Shown here piece after piece: positions 35,360-47,102 of a DNA stretch of 64,000 nucleotides. The position numbers and the translations under genes are program-made. The stretch is from Stappia indica (lineage in GTDB: Bacteria; Pseudomonadota; Alphaproteobacteria; Rhizobiales; Stappiaceae): assembly GCF_001696535.1 (NCBI RefSeq), contig NZ_MBQE01000006.1:310001-374000 (forward strand), written 5' to 3'. The first letter of the stretch is position 1. Every line of letters begins with the position of its first letter. The notes beneath the pieces are model-generated. The model searched no databases, was not told where the DNA came from, and saw only the letters and a list, made by a program, of their open reading frames with translations.

Positions 35360-36730
35360 TTACTTTCCGATACAAAATTCGCGGAAAATCACGTCCAGCA
35401 GATCCTCCACACCGACGCGACCGGCAATCCGACCGAGCGACTCCCCCGCCCGGCGCAGGTCCTCAGCGCGGATTTCCAGCGACCGCCGCTCGACCAGCGC
35501 GTCGGCCAAGGCCGCCAGACACGCCTCCAGATGGCGCCGGTGCCGCTCGCGTGCTGCCAGTGGCTCATCCAACCCACCTACATGGTCGGCTGCGAAAGCT
35601 GCCAGCGCGGACATCAATGCGTCGACCCCTTGGCCGCTGCGAACCGACAGGCGGAAGGCCTGCTCCTCGGTTCCGGCGTCCGGCCAGATCTCTCCCGCAT
35701 CGGCCTTGGTCTCGATCCGCCACAGCTCGGTCGAGCCTTCCGGCGAACCCGTCACCGTATCCGCCGCATCCGTGTGCGGCGCCACCAGCCACAGCACCAG
35801 GTCGGCGTCACCGGCACGGGCCAGTGCCCGGCGGATGCCCTCGCGCTCGACCAGACCCGCCTCCTCGCGCAGGCCCGCCGTGTCGACCAGCGTCACCGGA
35901 TAGCCGTCGAGGTCCATGTGCACCTCGATGACGTCGCGAGTCGTGCCTGCTTCCTCGGTGACGATGGCAACGTCCCTGCGCGCCAGCGCGTTCAGCAGGC
36001 TCGACTTGCCGGCATTCGGCGCGCCGAGCAGCACCACCTGCACGCCGCTGCGCAGCCGCTCGGCCCGCTGCGACCGCTCCAGGTGCCGCGCGATCTCGGC
36101 CCGCAGGCGCGCGACCTCTTCCCACACCGCGGCCGAAACATCGTCGGGCACATCGTCCTCGTCGGCGAAATCGAACTCCGCCTCGATCAGGGCCCGCGCC
36201 CGGGTCAGCCGGTCCCGCCAGCCGTCATAGATCGCTGCCAGCGCGCCGCCCGCCTGGCTCATCGCCAGACGCCGCTGGGCCTCCGTCTCGGCTGCAATCA
36301 GATCGGCAAGCCCCTCCACCTCCAGGAGATCCATGCGGTCATTGTCGAAGGCCCGGCGGGTAAACTCCCCCTGCTCCGCCATCCGGCATCCCGGCACCAT
36401 GGCCAGCATCTCGAGAACGGCGGCAACCACCGCCCGTCCGCCATGGCAATGGAGCTCGGCAACGTCCTCACCGGTAAAGCTCGCCGGTCCGGGGAACCAG
36501 AGCACGAGCGCCCGGTCGACCACCGCGCCGTCCGCCGGTCGCCGGAGGTCGCGCAAGGATGCCCGGCGCGGGGGCGGACAGGTACCGCAGATCGTTTCGA
36601 GGACGAATCGTGTGCGCGAGCCGGAAAGCCGGATGACCGCGACGCCGGCCGGCACCGGCCCGCTGGACAGGGCGAAGATCGTATCCCCGCCCGCCCCGCT
36701 TCCAAGGGTTCGAATCCCTGCCTCATCCAT
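35360..36730 (-). CDS. mnmE: tRNA modification GTPase MnmE
   Basis: 456 residues. Partner of MnmG in cmnm5U34 synthesis. The N-terminal folate-binding domain begins DTIFALSSGPVPAGVAVIRLSG; the inserted G domain has the P-loop GAPNAGKS (236-243), a DTAG switch II and a TKAD variant of the NKxD motif; the protein ends in FCIGK, the conserved C-terminal cysteine motif. Start ATG 36730 gives this canonical beginning after a short variable lead. Divergent from the DUF255 protein gene. Confidence 0.95.
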   Translation of the reverse strand: MDEAGIRTLGSGAGGDTIFALSSGPVPAGVAVIRLSGSRTRFVLETICGTCPPPRRASLRDLRRPADGAVVDRALVLWFPGPASFTGEDVAELHCHGGRAVVAAVLEMLAMVPGCRMAEQGEFTRRAFDNDRMDLLEVEGLADLIAAETEAQRRLAMSQAGGALAAIYDGWRDRLTRARALIEAEFDFADEDDVPDDVSAAVWEEVARLRAEIARHLERSQRAERLRSGVQVVLLGAPNAGKSSLLNALARRDVAIVTEEAGTTRDVIEVHMDLDGYPVTLVDTAGLREEAGLVEREGIRRALARAGDADLVLWLVAPHTDAADTVTGSPEGSTELWRIETKADAGEIWPDAGTEEQAFRLSVRSGQGVDALMSALAAFAADHVGGLDEPLAARERHRRHLEACLAALADALVERRSLEIRAEDLRRAGESLGRIAGRVGVEDLLDVIFREFCIGK

Positions 36731-36844
36731 CGGCTTTTCCTTGGCTCCCGGCATCGACTGACCTAGCTTTCCAGACAACGAGATGGCGAGTGCGCGTTAG
36801 ACGTCCCGACGCGTCACCCTCATGCCCTGATATCGGAGAGGTCC

Positions 36845-38938
<2,094 letters not shown>

Positions 38939-38955
38939 GGCGGATCGCAGGGCAA

Positions 38956-39552
38956 TCAGCTTGCCGTCTGCATCCGCCGCCAGTGCTCCGCCTTGAGCCG
39001 ATAGAGGACATGGCGAACGAGCGGGTGCTCCGGGTCGAGAGCGGGATGATCGAAATCGCCCGCCTCGTCCCGCTCCATGCCGATCCGCTCCATCACACGC
39101 CGGGAGGGCGTGTTCGTCACGGTCGTGAACGAGACGATCTCCTCAAGCCCCAGGGTTTCGAAACCGAATCGAAGCCAGGCCCGCGCCGCCTCGCTGGCAT
39201 AGCCGTGTCCCCAGGCATCGCGCGAGAGCCGCCAACCCACTTCCACGCAAGGCGCGAAGGGCAGCGCGTGTCGCGGCCGGTTGAGGCCGACAAAGCCGAT
39301 GAACCTGCCGCTCTCCTTGATCGCAGCAGGCTGGAAGCAGAACCCGTCCTCCAGCACGCGCTGACGCGCGGTCTCGACCATCGCATCACTCTCCGCCCGC
39401 TCGAGCACGGACGGAAAGTAGCGCATCACCTGGGGGTCGCCGTTGAGCGCGGCAAAGGGTTCGCGATCCTCATCCGCCCACGGCCTGAGGATCAGACGCT
39501 CGGTCTCGATCACCGGCGCGCCCTCGCCCGCCCGCTCTATCGTGCCATTCAT
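38956..39552 (-). CDS. GNAT family N-acetyltransferase (RimJ/RimL-like)
   Basis: 198 residues. Begins VIETERLILRPWADEDREPFAALNGDP, the typical RimJ/RimL-type start; FIGFVGLNRP and EVGWRLSRDAWGHGYASEAARAWLRFGFETLGLEEIVSFTTVTNTPSRRVMERIGM hold the acetyl-CoA-binding loop and motif B. May acetylate an N-terminus or small amine; substrate unknown. Lies downstream of the rho terminator and converges with the DUF255 gene. Confidence 0.87.
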   Translation of the reverse strand: MNGTIERAGEGAPVIETERLILRPWADEDREPFAALNGDPQVMRYFPSVLERAESDAMVETARQRVLEDGFCFQPAAIKESGRFIGFVGLNRPRHALPFAPCVEVGWRLSRDAWGHGYASEAARAWLRFGFETLGLEEIVSFTTVTNTPSRRVMERIGMERDEAGDFDHPALDPEHPLVRHVLYRLKAEHWRRMQTAS

Positions 39553-39576
39553 GATCGTTGCATCTCCGAATCGACC

Positions 39577-39592
39577 TGATTCACGTGAAACA
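39577..39592. promoter_or_regulatory. parS-like site 4 (rho-GNAT intergenic)
   Basis: TGATTCACGTGAAACA: 15/16 match (A for T at position 3). It lies 24 bases upstream of the GNAT start codon and 50 bases from site 5. Confidence 0.9.
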
Positions 39593-39602
39593 TCCAGCCT
39601 AC

Positions 39603-39644
39603 GAAAAGCAACACCCGCGGACGCTGTTCGGCATCCGCGGGTGT
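39603..39644 (-). terminator. Intrinsic terminator of rho, overlapping a parS site
   Basis: Perfect 11-bp stem ACACCCGCGGA (39611-39621) / TCCGCGGGTGT (39634-39644); on the minus strand the stem is followed by TGCTTTTCG. It lies 49 bases after the rho stop. The outer end of its right arm is the first three bases of parS site 5. Confidence 0.75.
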
Positions 39645-39657
39645 TTCACGTGAATCT
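39642..39657. promoter_or_regulatory. parS-like site 5 (downstream of rho)
   Basis: TGTTTCACGTGAATCT: 14/16 match to consensus, with an intact palindromic core. It shares bases 39642-39644 with the rho terminator stem. Confidence 0.82.
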
Positions 39658-39692
39658 TCCAGGACAGAGCGAGGAAAGCCCTCGCCCCTCCG

Positions 39693-40958
<1,266 letters not shown>

Positions 40959-41299
40959 GGGCAATGGATGGTCTTCTGCTAGAGGGGTGGAGAGGTAGAT
41001 GCGTGTGATCCCGCGCCGCATATGGGCAACCCGGATCATCAGGAAAAGGGAATGGCTGCGGGTCGACAATCGGAGCTGTCGTTCCGACCTGGTGCTTCTC
41101 CAGTTCCGGTTTCGCACGCGGGTCAAGACCGCCGCTCCGGAACTTCGCCAACACCATGCCCGCAGGATGTGAGGTTGACGGAATCTACATTTTTAAATTC
41201 GTCAGGGCAAGCACCATTCGTCGAGTGCTCGCAATATTGTCACGTCGGGCGCAAGACTAACCCTCTCCGCCCGACGCAGGGTTATCACAGCTTAACCGC
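40959..41299. other. rho leader and hemJ downstream region
   Basis: 341 bases between hemJ and rho on the minus strand. A hairpin CGTCGGGCG (41243-41251) / CGCCCGACG (41268-41276) shortly after hemJ may end the hemE-hemJ transcript, though its T-run is weak. The rest presumably carries the rho promoter and an untranslated leader where Rho can act on its own mRNA. AT-rich patch at 41185-41200. No ORF looks real. Confidence 0.4.
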
Positions 41300-41725
41300 T
41301 CAAAACGGCTTGATCACCACCAGAATCACGATCAGCACCATAAGTACGGTCGGCACTTCGTTGACGATCCGATAGTGGCGAGAGCTGTGCGTGTTGGCAT
41401 CCGCGGCAAATTGGCGCACGCAGCGCGCAAGGTAACCGTGCAATCCGCTCATCACGAAAACCAGCATCAGCTTGGCATGCAGCCAGCCCGACGAGAAGAA
41501 CCCGCCCTCATAGGCAACCCACAGGCCGAAGATCCAGGACGAGATCATTGCCGGCGTCATGATCGCCTTGAGAAGGCGCCGTTCCATGACCTTGAAGGTC
41601 TCGCTCTGCGGCGTGCCCGGCACTGTCTCCGCGTGATAGACGAAAAGCCGCGGCAGGTAGAACATCGCGGCCATCCACGCGATGACCGAGATGATGTGCA
41701 GAGCTTTCAGCCAGAGATAGAGCAT
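41300..41725 (-). CDS. hemJ: Protoporphyrinogen IX oxidase HemJ
   Basis: 141 residues, four membrane helices. Oxidises protoporphyrinogen IX in heme synthesis, bound to heme itself. Family pattern: LYLWLKALHIISVIAWMAAMFYLPRLFVYHAE with a conserved His at ALHIISV, RRLLKAIMTPAMISSWIFGLW, GWLHAKLMLVFVMSGLHGYLARC, and NEVPTVLMVLIVILVVIKPF at the end. Downstream of hemE by 51 bases, which hold a palindrome, so hemE-hemJ form a heme operon. Confidence 0.94.
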   Translation of the reverse strand: MLYLWLKALHIISVIAWMAAMFYLPRLFVYHAETVPGTPQSETFKVMERRLLKAIMTPAMISSWIFGLWVAYEGGFFSSGWLHAKLMLVFVMSGLHGYLARCVRQFAADANTHSSRHYRIVNEVPTVLMVLIVILVVIKPF

Positions 41726-41750
41726 CGATCATCCGTTTCCAGAGGGAATT

Positions 41751-41773
41751 CTGCCAGGGCCAGGCCCTGGCAG
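41751..41773. repeat. Perfect palindrome between hemE and hemJ
   Basis: CTGCCAGGGCC, A, GGCCCTGGCAG: an 11-bp perfect inverted repeat, immediately after the hemE stop. No T-run follows, so it may stabilise the hemE mRNA end or tune hemJ expression rather than terminate. Confidence 0.6.
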
Positions 41774-41776
41774 CCG

Positions 41777-42829
41777 TCAGGACGCTTCGAGAGGATCGGG
41801 AGCCTGACGCACGCGTTCGATCATGCGCGCGACGTTCTCCGGATCCGCGTCCGGTGTCACTCCATGCCCCAGATTGAAGATGAGCGGACCCTGTCCAAGT
41901 GTCGCAAGCACCTGGTCGACGCCCTCGTCCAGCGCCCGGCCACCGGCCACGAGCCGCATCGGGTCGAGATTTCCCTGCACCGGAACCAGCTTCTGGATCT
42001 CGCGGGCAAGCCCGCCCGGCACGGTCCAGTCGAGGCCGACCGCGTCGACGCCCGTTCCCGCGATGTAATCCGCCAGCCGCGAGCTTGAGGCTTTCGGGAA
42101 GCCGATGATCTTGGCACCCGGCACCGCGGCACGAACGCCGTCGACGATGGCGCGCGTCGGGGCGATCGACCAGCGGCGGAAACCGGCATCGTCGAGAACG
42201 CCGGCCCAGGTATCGAAGATCTGCACCGCATCGGCGCCGGCCTTCAGCTGGCGCACCAGATAATCGATGGAGGCGGTGACCAGCTGATCGATGAACGCCT
42301 GCATCAGCTCCGGATTGCGATACGCGCCGATCCTGGCGGCGGTCTGCTCCTGGGTGGTGTGACCGGCCACGGAATAGCAGGCGACCGTCCAGGGGGCTCC
42401 GCAGAAGCCCAGCAGCGTCACCTCTTCAGGGAGCTCCCGGCGCAGCCGCGACACGATCTCGATGACGGGGTCGAGATGGCCGACCGCACGCTTCTGATCG
42501 AGATTGCCGACAAGCTTGTCGCTGAGCGGTTCCAGCACCGGACCGCGCCCTTCCTCGAAGCGGACGGGATACCCGAGCGCATCGGGAACCACGAAGATAT
42601 CCGAGAAGAGAATCGATGCGTCGAAGCCGTAGCGCCGGATGGGCTGCAAAGTGACTTCAGTTGCAAGCTCTACGTTGTAACAAAATTCAAGAAAGTTAAC
42701 TCTTTTTGAACGGGTGGCGCGGTACTCGGGGAGATACCGTCCGGCCTGTCTCATCATCCAGACCGGAGGCGGCCACAGCCTTTCGCCGGCCAGCACCTGC
42801 ATGATCCGTCGCGACGCCGTCTGAGACAC
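41777..42829 (-). CDS. hemE: Uroporphyrinogen decarboxylase
   Basis: 350 residues. Decarboxylates uroporphyrinogen III to coproporphyrinogen III. Signature VWMMRQAGRYLPEYRA near the N terminus, SILFSDIFVVPDALG with the catalytic Asp, GFCGAPWTVACYSVAG, DTWAGVLDD and NLGHGVTPDADPENV. One segment, codons for S-K-R-V-N-F-L-E-F-C-Y-N-V-E-L-A-T-E-V-T-L (42647-42709), uses AT-rich codons (21 G/C of 63 bases) in a gene otherwise strongly GC at third positions. The gene borders the putative origin. Confidence 0.96.
   Translation of the reverse strand: MSQTASRRIMQVLAGERLWPPPVWMMRQAGRYLPEYRATRSKRVNFLEFCYNVELATEVTLQPIRRYGFDASILFSDIFVVPDALGYPVRFEEGRGPVLEPLSDKLVGNLDQKRAVGHLDPVIEIVSRLRRELPEEVTLLGFCGAPWTVACYSVAGHTTQEQTAARIGAYRNPELMQAFIDQLVTASIDYLVRQLKAGADAVQIFDTWAGVLDDAGFRRWSIAPTRAIVDGVRAAVPGAKIIGFPKASSSRLADYIAGTGVDAVGLDWTVPGGLAREIQKLVPVQGNLDPMRLVAGGRALDEGVDQVLATLGQGPLIFNLGHGVTPDADPENVARMIERVRQAPDPLEAS
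42647..42709 (-). other. AT-rich codon island inside hemE
   Basis: Twenty-one consecutive hemE codons (TCA AAA AGA GTT AAC TTT CTT GAA ... ACT TTG) with 21 of 63 bases G or C, flanked by GC-rich codons. The encoded residues are conserved hemE sequence, so the bias is at the DNA level. It lies 120-180 bases from the hemE start, next to the candidate origin. Confidence 0.75.
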
Positions 42830-42850
42830 GAGACCCCCTTTAAAAAGAAA

Positions 42851-42872
42851 AGAATCCTTGAAAGAGGATTCT
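42851..42872. repeat. Hairpin with paired GANTC sites in the hemE upstream region
   Basis: AGAATCCT (42851-42858) / AGGATTCT (42865-42872), loop TGAAAG. Each arm contains a GANTC motif, the target of the alphaproteobacterial cell-cycle methylase CcrM. A T-rich run follows on the plus strand. Lies 22 bases before the hemE start codon side. Confidence 0.55.
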
Positions 42873-43034
42873 GTTGTTTTTGTTTGTCACTGGACAGCCG
42901 GGATTATCGGTTGTCGACACGGCTCCACATGACCTGTTCGACCCCGGGCTGTCGAGGGGTTTCGGGCATAAGCCCTTTTACCCATCGTGGTGATAACCCG
43001 AATTCGCGAGCGGAAACAGGCGCCTGGAGTTTTG

Positions 43035-43049
43035 TTAACCATCTGTTAA
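43035..43049. promoter_or_regulatory. CtrA-type site TTAA-N7-TTAA
   Basis: GTTAACCATCTGTTAAC contains TTAA (43035-43038), seven bases, TTAA (43046-43049): a perfect match to the CtrA consensus, with a third TTAA at 43053-43056. In relatives, CtrA represses initiation at the origin and controls nearby promoters. Confidence 0.7.
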
Positions 43050-43256
43050 CCTTTAAGGCGCGGTCGAACAATCTGGGGACGGGCGAAGAACAATCCGGTT
43101 TTCCCCGCAATCGGCGATCCTTCCGTCTCCGGCTCGTGCCCGCCTGTGTGGTGTTGATTGTTTTTGCGCTTCGGGCATGGTTTTGCCGGCTTGGCCCTCA
43201 AAGGGCCGATTTGACCACACTAACCCGCGCAAATGCCGCCGCCAGGGGATAACAGC

Positions 43257-44108
43257 TTGGGAAAGACTCGTAACTTCTTCCACCTGCACATGGTTTCGGA
43301 CTCCACCGGCGAAACTTTGATGACGGTGGCGCGCGCCGCGACGGCCCAGTACGAGGACGTGCAGGCGATCGAGCATGTCTATCCGCTGGTGCGTTCGACG
43401 CGGCAGCTCGACCATGCGCTCGATGAGATCGAGCATGCGCCGGGCATCATTCTCTATACGCTCGTCGATCCGGAACTGGCCGGCCGGCTGGAGCAGGCGG
43501 CGCGTGCTGCCGGCGTTCCCTGCGTCAACATCCTCTCGCCGGTCTTTGCGGTCTTCCAGTCCTATCTCAATGTCCGCCTGACCGGCCGTATCGGCGGCCA
43601 GCACGCGCTCGATGCCGACTATTTCCATCGCATCGAGGCGCTGAATTTCACCATGCTGCATGACGACGGGCAGATCCCGGACAATCTCGACGAGGCGGAT
43701 GTGGTGCTTCTGGGCGTCAGCCGCACCTCGAAGACGCCGACCTGCATCTATCTGGCCAATCGCGGCATCAAGGCGGCGAACATTCCCATCGTTCCGGACA
43801 TCCCCCTGCCCCGCCAGCTCGGTGAGCTGCGCCGCGCGATGGTGGTTGCCGTTGTCGCCTCGGTGGAGCGCATCCAGCAGGTGCGGCAGAACCGTATTCT
43901 CACGCTGAACGCGGGCGGCTTCGAGAACGAGACCTATGTCGACCGCCGGGTGATCGCCCGCGAGATCGCGGTGACGCGCAAGATCTGCGCCGAACACGGC
44001 TGGCCGCTGATCGATGTCACCCGCCGGTCCATCGAGGAAACCGCCGCGGAAATCATGAGCTTGTACCGGGCCCACAAGAGCGCTCTGGCAAACGGCGGCG
44101 CGGCCTGA
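43257..44108 (+). CDS. ppsR: Pyruvate, phosphate dikinase regulatory protein (DUF299 kinase/PPase)
   Basis: About 283 residues from a TTG at 43257, chosen because AGGGG lies 9 bases upstream and the protein then begins GKTRNFFHLHMVSDSTGET, the family start; ATG 43233 would add 8 residues without a ribosome-binding site. Bifunctional serine/threonine kinase-pyrophosphorylase that regulates PPDK. Further motifs: ILYTLVDPELAGRL, DDGQIPDNLDEADVVLLGVSRTSKTPTCIYLANRG with the P-loop-like GVSRTSKTPT. Its neighbour maf starts 40 bases later. Confidence 0.92.
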   Translation: MGKTRNFFHLHMVSDSTGETLMTVARAATAQYEDVQAIEHVYPLVRSTRQLDHALDEIEHAPGIILYTLVDPELAGRLEQAARAAGVPCVNILSPVFAVFQSYLNVRLTGRIGGQHALDADYFHRIEALNFTMLHDDGQIPDNLDEADVVLLGVSRTSKTPTCIYLANRGIKAANIPIVPDIPLPRQLGELRRAMVVAVVASVERIQQVRQNRILTLNAGGFENETYVDRRVIAREIAVTRKICAEHGWPLIDVTRRSIEETAAEIMSLYRAHKSALANGGAA

Positions 44109-44148
44109 TATCGCCTGAAGCGGCCTTCAACAGCTTGCGGATGGGTTC

Positions 44149-44745
44149 ATGACCGACATCATTCTCGCCAGCGGCAGCCGGATCAGGGCCGAGCTGCTCG
44201 CCAATGCCGGCCTCGCGTTCCGGGTCGACCCGGCTCAGGTGGACGAGCGCGCCGTCGAGGCGCCGTTGCTGGAGGCCGGCTTTCCTCCGGAGGACATCGC
44301 CCGCGTTCTCGCCGAGGCGAAAGCGCAGGAAACCAGCGCGCGCAATCCCGGCGCCCTTGTCATCGGCGCCGACCAGGTGCTCGAGTTCGACGGCCGCCGC
44401 CTGACCAAGCCCGAGGACATGGAGGCGGCCCGCCGTCAGCTGCTCGCCATGTCCGGAAAGCGCCACCAGCTGCATTCCTCGGCCGCGATCGCCCGCAACG
44501 GCGAGACCGTGTGGTGCGGCACCGCGACCGTGCACATGAAGATGTGGCCTTTCGGCCCGGAATTCGTCGGCCGTTATCTTGCCGCCGCCGGCGATGTGGT
44601 GCTGTCGAGCGTCGGCGCCTACCAGCTCGAGGGACGCGGCGTGCAGCTCTTCGAGGCGATCGAGGGCGACTATTTCACCGTGCTCGGCCTTCCGCTGCTG
44701 CCGCTTCTGAAGCAGCTGCGCGAAATGGGGGCCATCGAGACATGA
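44149..44745 (+). CDS. maf: Maf-like nucleotide pyrophosphatase
   Basis: 198 residues. Hydrolyses non-canonical or modified nucleoside triphosphates. ILASGSRIRAELLANAGL is the hallmark P-loop-like motif; GADQVLEFDGRRLTKPEDMEAARRQLLAMSGKRHQLHSSAAI follows; ending SSVGAYQLEGRGVQLFEAIEGDYFTVLGLPLLPLL. Usually one of two housekeeping paralogues. Its stop overlaps the aroE start (ATGA, 44742-44745). Confidence 0.92.
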   Translation: MTDIILASGSRIRAELLANAGLAFRVDPAQVDERAVEAPLLEAGFPPEDIARVLAEAKAQETSARNPGALVIGADQVLEFDGRRLTKPEDMEAARRQLLAMSGKRHQLHSSAAIARNGETVWCGTATVHMKMWPFGPEFVGRYLAAAGDVVLSSVGAYQLEGRGVQLFEAIEGDYFTVLGLPLLPLLKQLREMGAIET

Positions 44746-45581
44746 CGCGGCGCGCCGCCATCACCGGCTATCCCGTCAGTCATTCCCGCTCGCCGCTGAT
44801 CCACAATCACTGGCTCGCCCTGCACGGCATCGACGGCAGCTACGAGCGCATCGCCGTGGCGCCGGACGAGGCGCATTGCTTCTACGAGTCCTTAGGTGAC
44901 CAGGGCCTCGTCGGCTGCAACGTGACGGTGCCCAACAAGGAAGTGGCGGCCGAGGTCTGCGCGACGCTCGACGAAGCAGCCCGTGCCATGGGCGCGGTCA
45001 ACCTGTTGTGGGTGGAGGGAGACGGCCGTGTGCACGGCGCCAACACCGACGGGTTCGGCTTTCTCGGCAATCTCGACCAGATGGCGCCCGGTTGGGACAA
45101 CGGCCTGCGCGAGGCCGTGGTCCTGGGCGCCGGAGGGGCGGCGCGCGCGATCGTCTGGGCCTTGCTGACGCGCGGTGTGAAAACCGTGACCATCGTCAAC
45201 CGAACCCGGTCGAAAGCGGAAGAACTCTGCGCCCGTTTCGGGTCCGACTCGAAAGCTGCCGACTGGGGAGAAGTTGCGGGTCTTCTGGGGAGCGCCGGGC
45301 TGCTCGTCAACACCACTTCGCTCGGCATGCAGGGCCAGCCGCCGCTGGAGATCGACCTCTCCGCGCTCCCCGTCTCCGCGCTAGTGACGGATGCGGTCTA
45401 TGCGCCGCTGGAAACGCCTCTGCTCGCCGCAGCGCGCGCTCGGGGCAATCCGGTGATTGACGGGCTCGGCATGCTGCTGCACCAGGCGGTGCCCTCCTTC
45501 GAGCGCTGGTTCGGCGTGCGCCCGCAGGTCACCGAGGATCTGCGCAATCTCCTTCTGGCCGATCTCGGGGTGGCTGCGTGA
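44742..45581 (+). CDS. aroE: Shikimate dehydrogenase (NADP)
   Basis: 279 residues. Reduces 3-dehydroshikimate to shikimate. Substrate-binding [12 protein letters not shown] near residue 13-24, catalytic Lys/Asp in [12 protein letters not shown] and [10 protein letters not shown], and the NADP motif [16 protein letters not shown] with [14 protein letters not shown]-coupled with maf and GTGA-coupled with coaE (45578-45581), forming a translation-coupled run. Confidence 0.95.
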   Translation: MTRRAAITGYPVSHSRSPLIHNHWLALHGIDGSYERIAVAPDEAHCFYESLGDQGLVGCNVTVPNKEVAAEVCATLDEAARAMGAVNLLWVEGDGRVHGANTDGFGFLGNLDQMAPGWDNGLREAVVLGAGGAARAIVWALLTRGVKTVTIVNRTRSKAEELCARFGSDSKAADWGEVAGLLGSAGLLVNTTSLGMQGQPPLEIDLSALPVSALVTDAVYAPLETPLLAAARARGNPVIDGLGMLLHQAVPSFERWFGVRPQVTEDLRNLLLADLGVAA

Positions 45582-46165
45582 TCGTCCTCGGCCTCACCGG
45601 CTCCATCGGCATGGGCAAGAGCACCACGGCGCGCATGTTCGCCAAGGCCGGTGCTGCGGTCTACGACGCCGATGCCGCCGTGCACCGGCTCTATTCCGGC
45701 AAGGCGGCGCCTCTGATCGAGGCCGGCTTTCCCGGCACCGTCGTGGACGGCACCGTCGACCGTGCCCGGCTCGGCGAACGGGTGATCGGCAAGCCGGAGG
45801 AGATGAAGCGGCTGGAGGCCATCGTCCATCCGCTGGTGCGCGAGGCGGAAAACGCCTTCCTGGCGGAGGCGGCCAGCCGTGGCTGCCGTGTCGCCGTGCT
45901 CGACATTCCGCTGCTGTTCGAGACGGGCGGCGAGCGCCGCGTGCGTGCTGCCGTCGTTGTCACCGCCTCGGCCGAGGTCCAGCGCGAGCGGGTGCTCGCC
46001 CGTCCCGGCATGAGCGAGGCGCGCTTTGAGGGCATCCTCGCCAAGCAGATGCCGGACGCGGAAAAGCGCCGCCGGGCACATTTCCTGGTCGATACGGGGC
46101 GGGGCCTGGAGCCTGCACGCCGCGCGGTCGGCGCGATCCTGCGCGCCGTTGCCGCCCTCGCCTGA
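45578..46165 (+). CDS. coaE: Dephospho-CoA kinase
   Basis: 195 residues; last step of coenzyme A synthesis. P-loop [14 protein letters not shown] near the N terminus, [39 protein letters not shown] and a C-terminal [15 protein letters not shown]. Start is GTG at 45578, overlapping the aroE stop as GTGA. A 177-base gap with a small hairpin (46234-46250) then precedes dnaQ. Confidence 0.94.
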   Translation: MIVLGLTGSIGMGKSTTARMFAKAGAAVYDADAAVHRLYSGKAAPLIEAGFPGTVVDGTVDRARLGERVIGKPEEMKRLEAIVHPLVREAENAFLAEAASRGCRVAVLDIPLLFETGGERRVRAAVVVTASAEVQRERVLARPGMSEARFEGILAKQMPDAEKRRRAHFLVDTGRGLEPARRAVGAILRAVAALA

Positions 46166-46342
46166 GGAAAAGCCTGCAGACATCTTGCGCAAAATCGGTT
46201 CATAGATCTCGGATCAGTTGGGGAAAACCGGTGGGTGACGGTCTGTCACCACGCGCCTTGCTGTCGTCGCCGGACCTGATCTGAGAGACTGAAGACCGGC
46301 TGGCGGATCTGTCGGCCGGCACGCCAAACGGGGACCTCGACC

Positions 46343-47047
46343 TTGCGGGAAATCGCTTTCGATACGGAAACGACCGGCCTTGATCCCAGGAACGGCGACC
46401 GCCTTGTGGAAATCGGCGGCGTCGAGCTGATCAACCACGTGCCGACGGGCCGCACCTATCACGTCTACATCAATCCCGAGCGCGACGTGCCGATCGAGGC
46501 GTTCAACGTGCACGGCCTGTCGAGCGAGTTTCTGGCCGACAAGCCGAAATTCGCCGAGGTCGCGCAGGAGTTCCTCGATTTCGTCGGCGATGCGGTGCTG
46601 GTGATCCACAACGCCTCGTTCGACATGGGCTTCATCAACATGGAGCTCGCGCGCGTCGGCATGGGGCCGATCCCGCCCGCGCAGGTGCTCGACACGCTGG
46701 CGATTGCCCGGCGCAAGCATCCCGGCTCGCCCGCCTCGCTGGATGCGCTGTGCTCGCGCTACGGCATCGACAATTCGCGCCGCACCAAGCACGGCGCGCT
46801 GCTCGATTCCGAGATCCTGGCAGAGGTCTATATCGAGCTGATCGGCGGCAAGCAGGCCGGCCTTGCCTTCAGCGCCGAGGAAGAGACGACGACCGTCGAG
46901 GTCGTGCAGCAGCGCAGCCGCGCCCTGCCGCGCCCCGTGCCGTTGCCTGCGCGCCTCACGGCGGCCGAGATCGAGGCGCACGCCGCGTTCATCTCCGGCA
47001 TGGGCGACAAGGCCCTTTGGAAGCGCTACGAGCCGGGCGAAGCCTGA
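46343..47047 (+). CDS. dnaQ: DNA polymerase III epsilon subunit (3'-5' exonuclease)
   Basis: 234 residues. Proofreading exonuclease of DnaQ type. DEDDh residues: FDTETTGLD (motif I), FNVHGLSSEFLADKP and HNASFDMGFINMEL (motif II), and KHGALLDSEILAEVYIEL (motif III with His). Start TTG at 46343, with GGGGACC a few bases before and no better alternative. The order maf-aroE-coaE-dnaQ next to hemE is standard for this group. Confidence 0.94.
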   Translation: MREIAFDTETTGLDPRNGDRLVEIGGVELINHVPTGRTYHVYINPERDVPIEAFNVHGLSSEFLADKPKFAEVAQEFLDFVGDAVLVIHNASFDMGFINMELARVGMGPIPPAQVLDTLAIARRKHPGSPASLDALCSRYGIDNSRRTKHGALLDSEILAEVYIELIGGKQAGLAFSAEEETTTVEVVQQRSRALPRPVPLPARLTAAEIEAHAAFISGMGDKALWKRYEPGEA

Positions 47048-47102
47048 GCACAGGGCAATCGGGCGGGAAATCGGGAGCGGGGACGGATCCCCGTCTCCTC
47101 CC

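Larger units (their letters stand above)
42830..43256. other. Candidate chromosomal origin (oriC), hemE-ppsR intergenic
   Basis: 427 bases between divergent hemE and ppsR, the position of the origin next to hemE in Caulobacter and Sinorhizobium. It has an AT-rich tract (42836-42890), an 8-bp hairpin with GANTC in each arm, a perfect TTAA-N7-TTAA CtrA site, and several degenerate DnaA-like 9-mers with 7/9 matches (42988-42996, 43099-43107, 43244-43252). No perfect DnaA box is visible. A clustered parS set lies 3-10 kb away, as usual for an origin. Confidence 0.6.
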
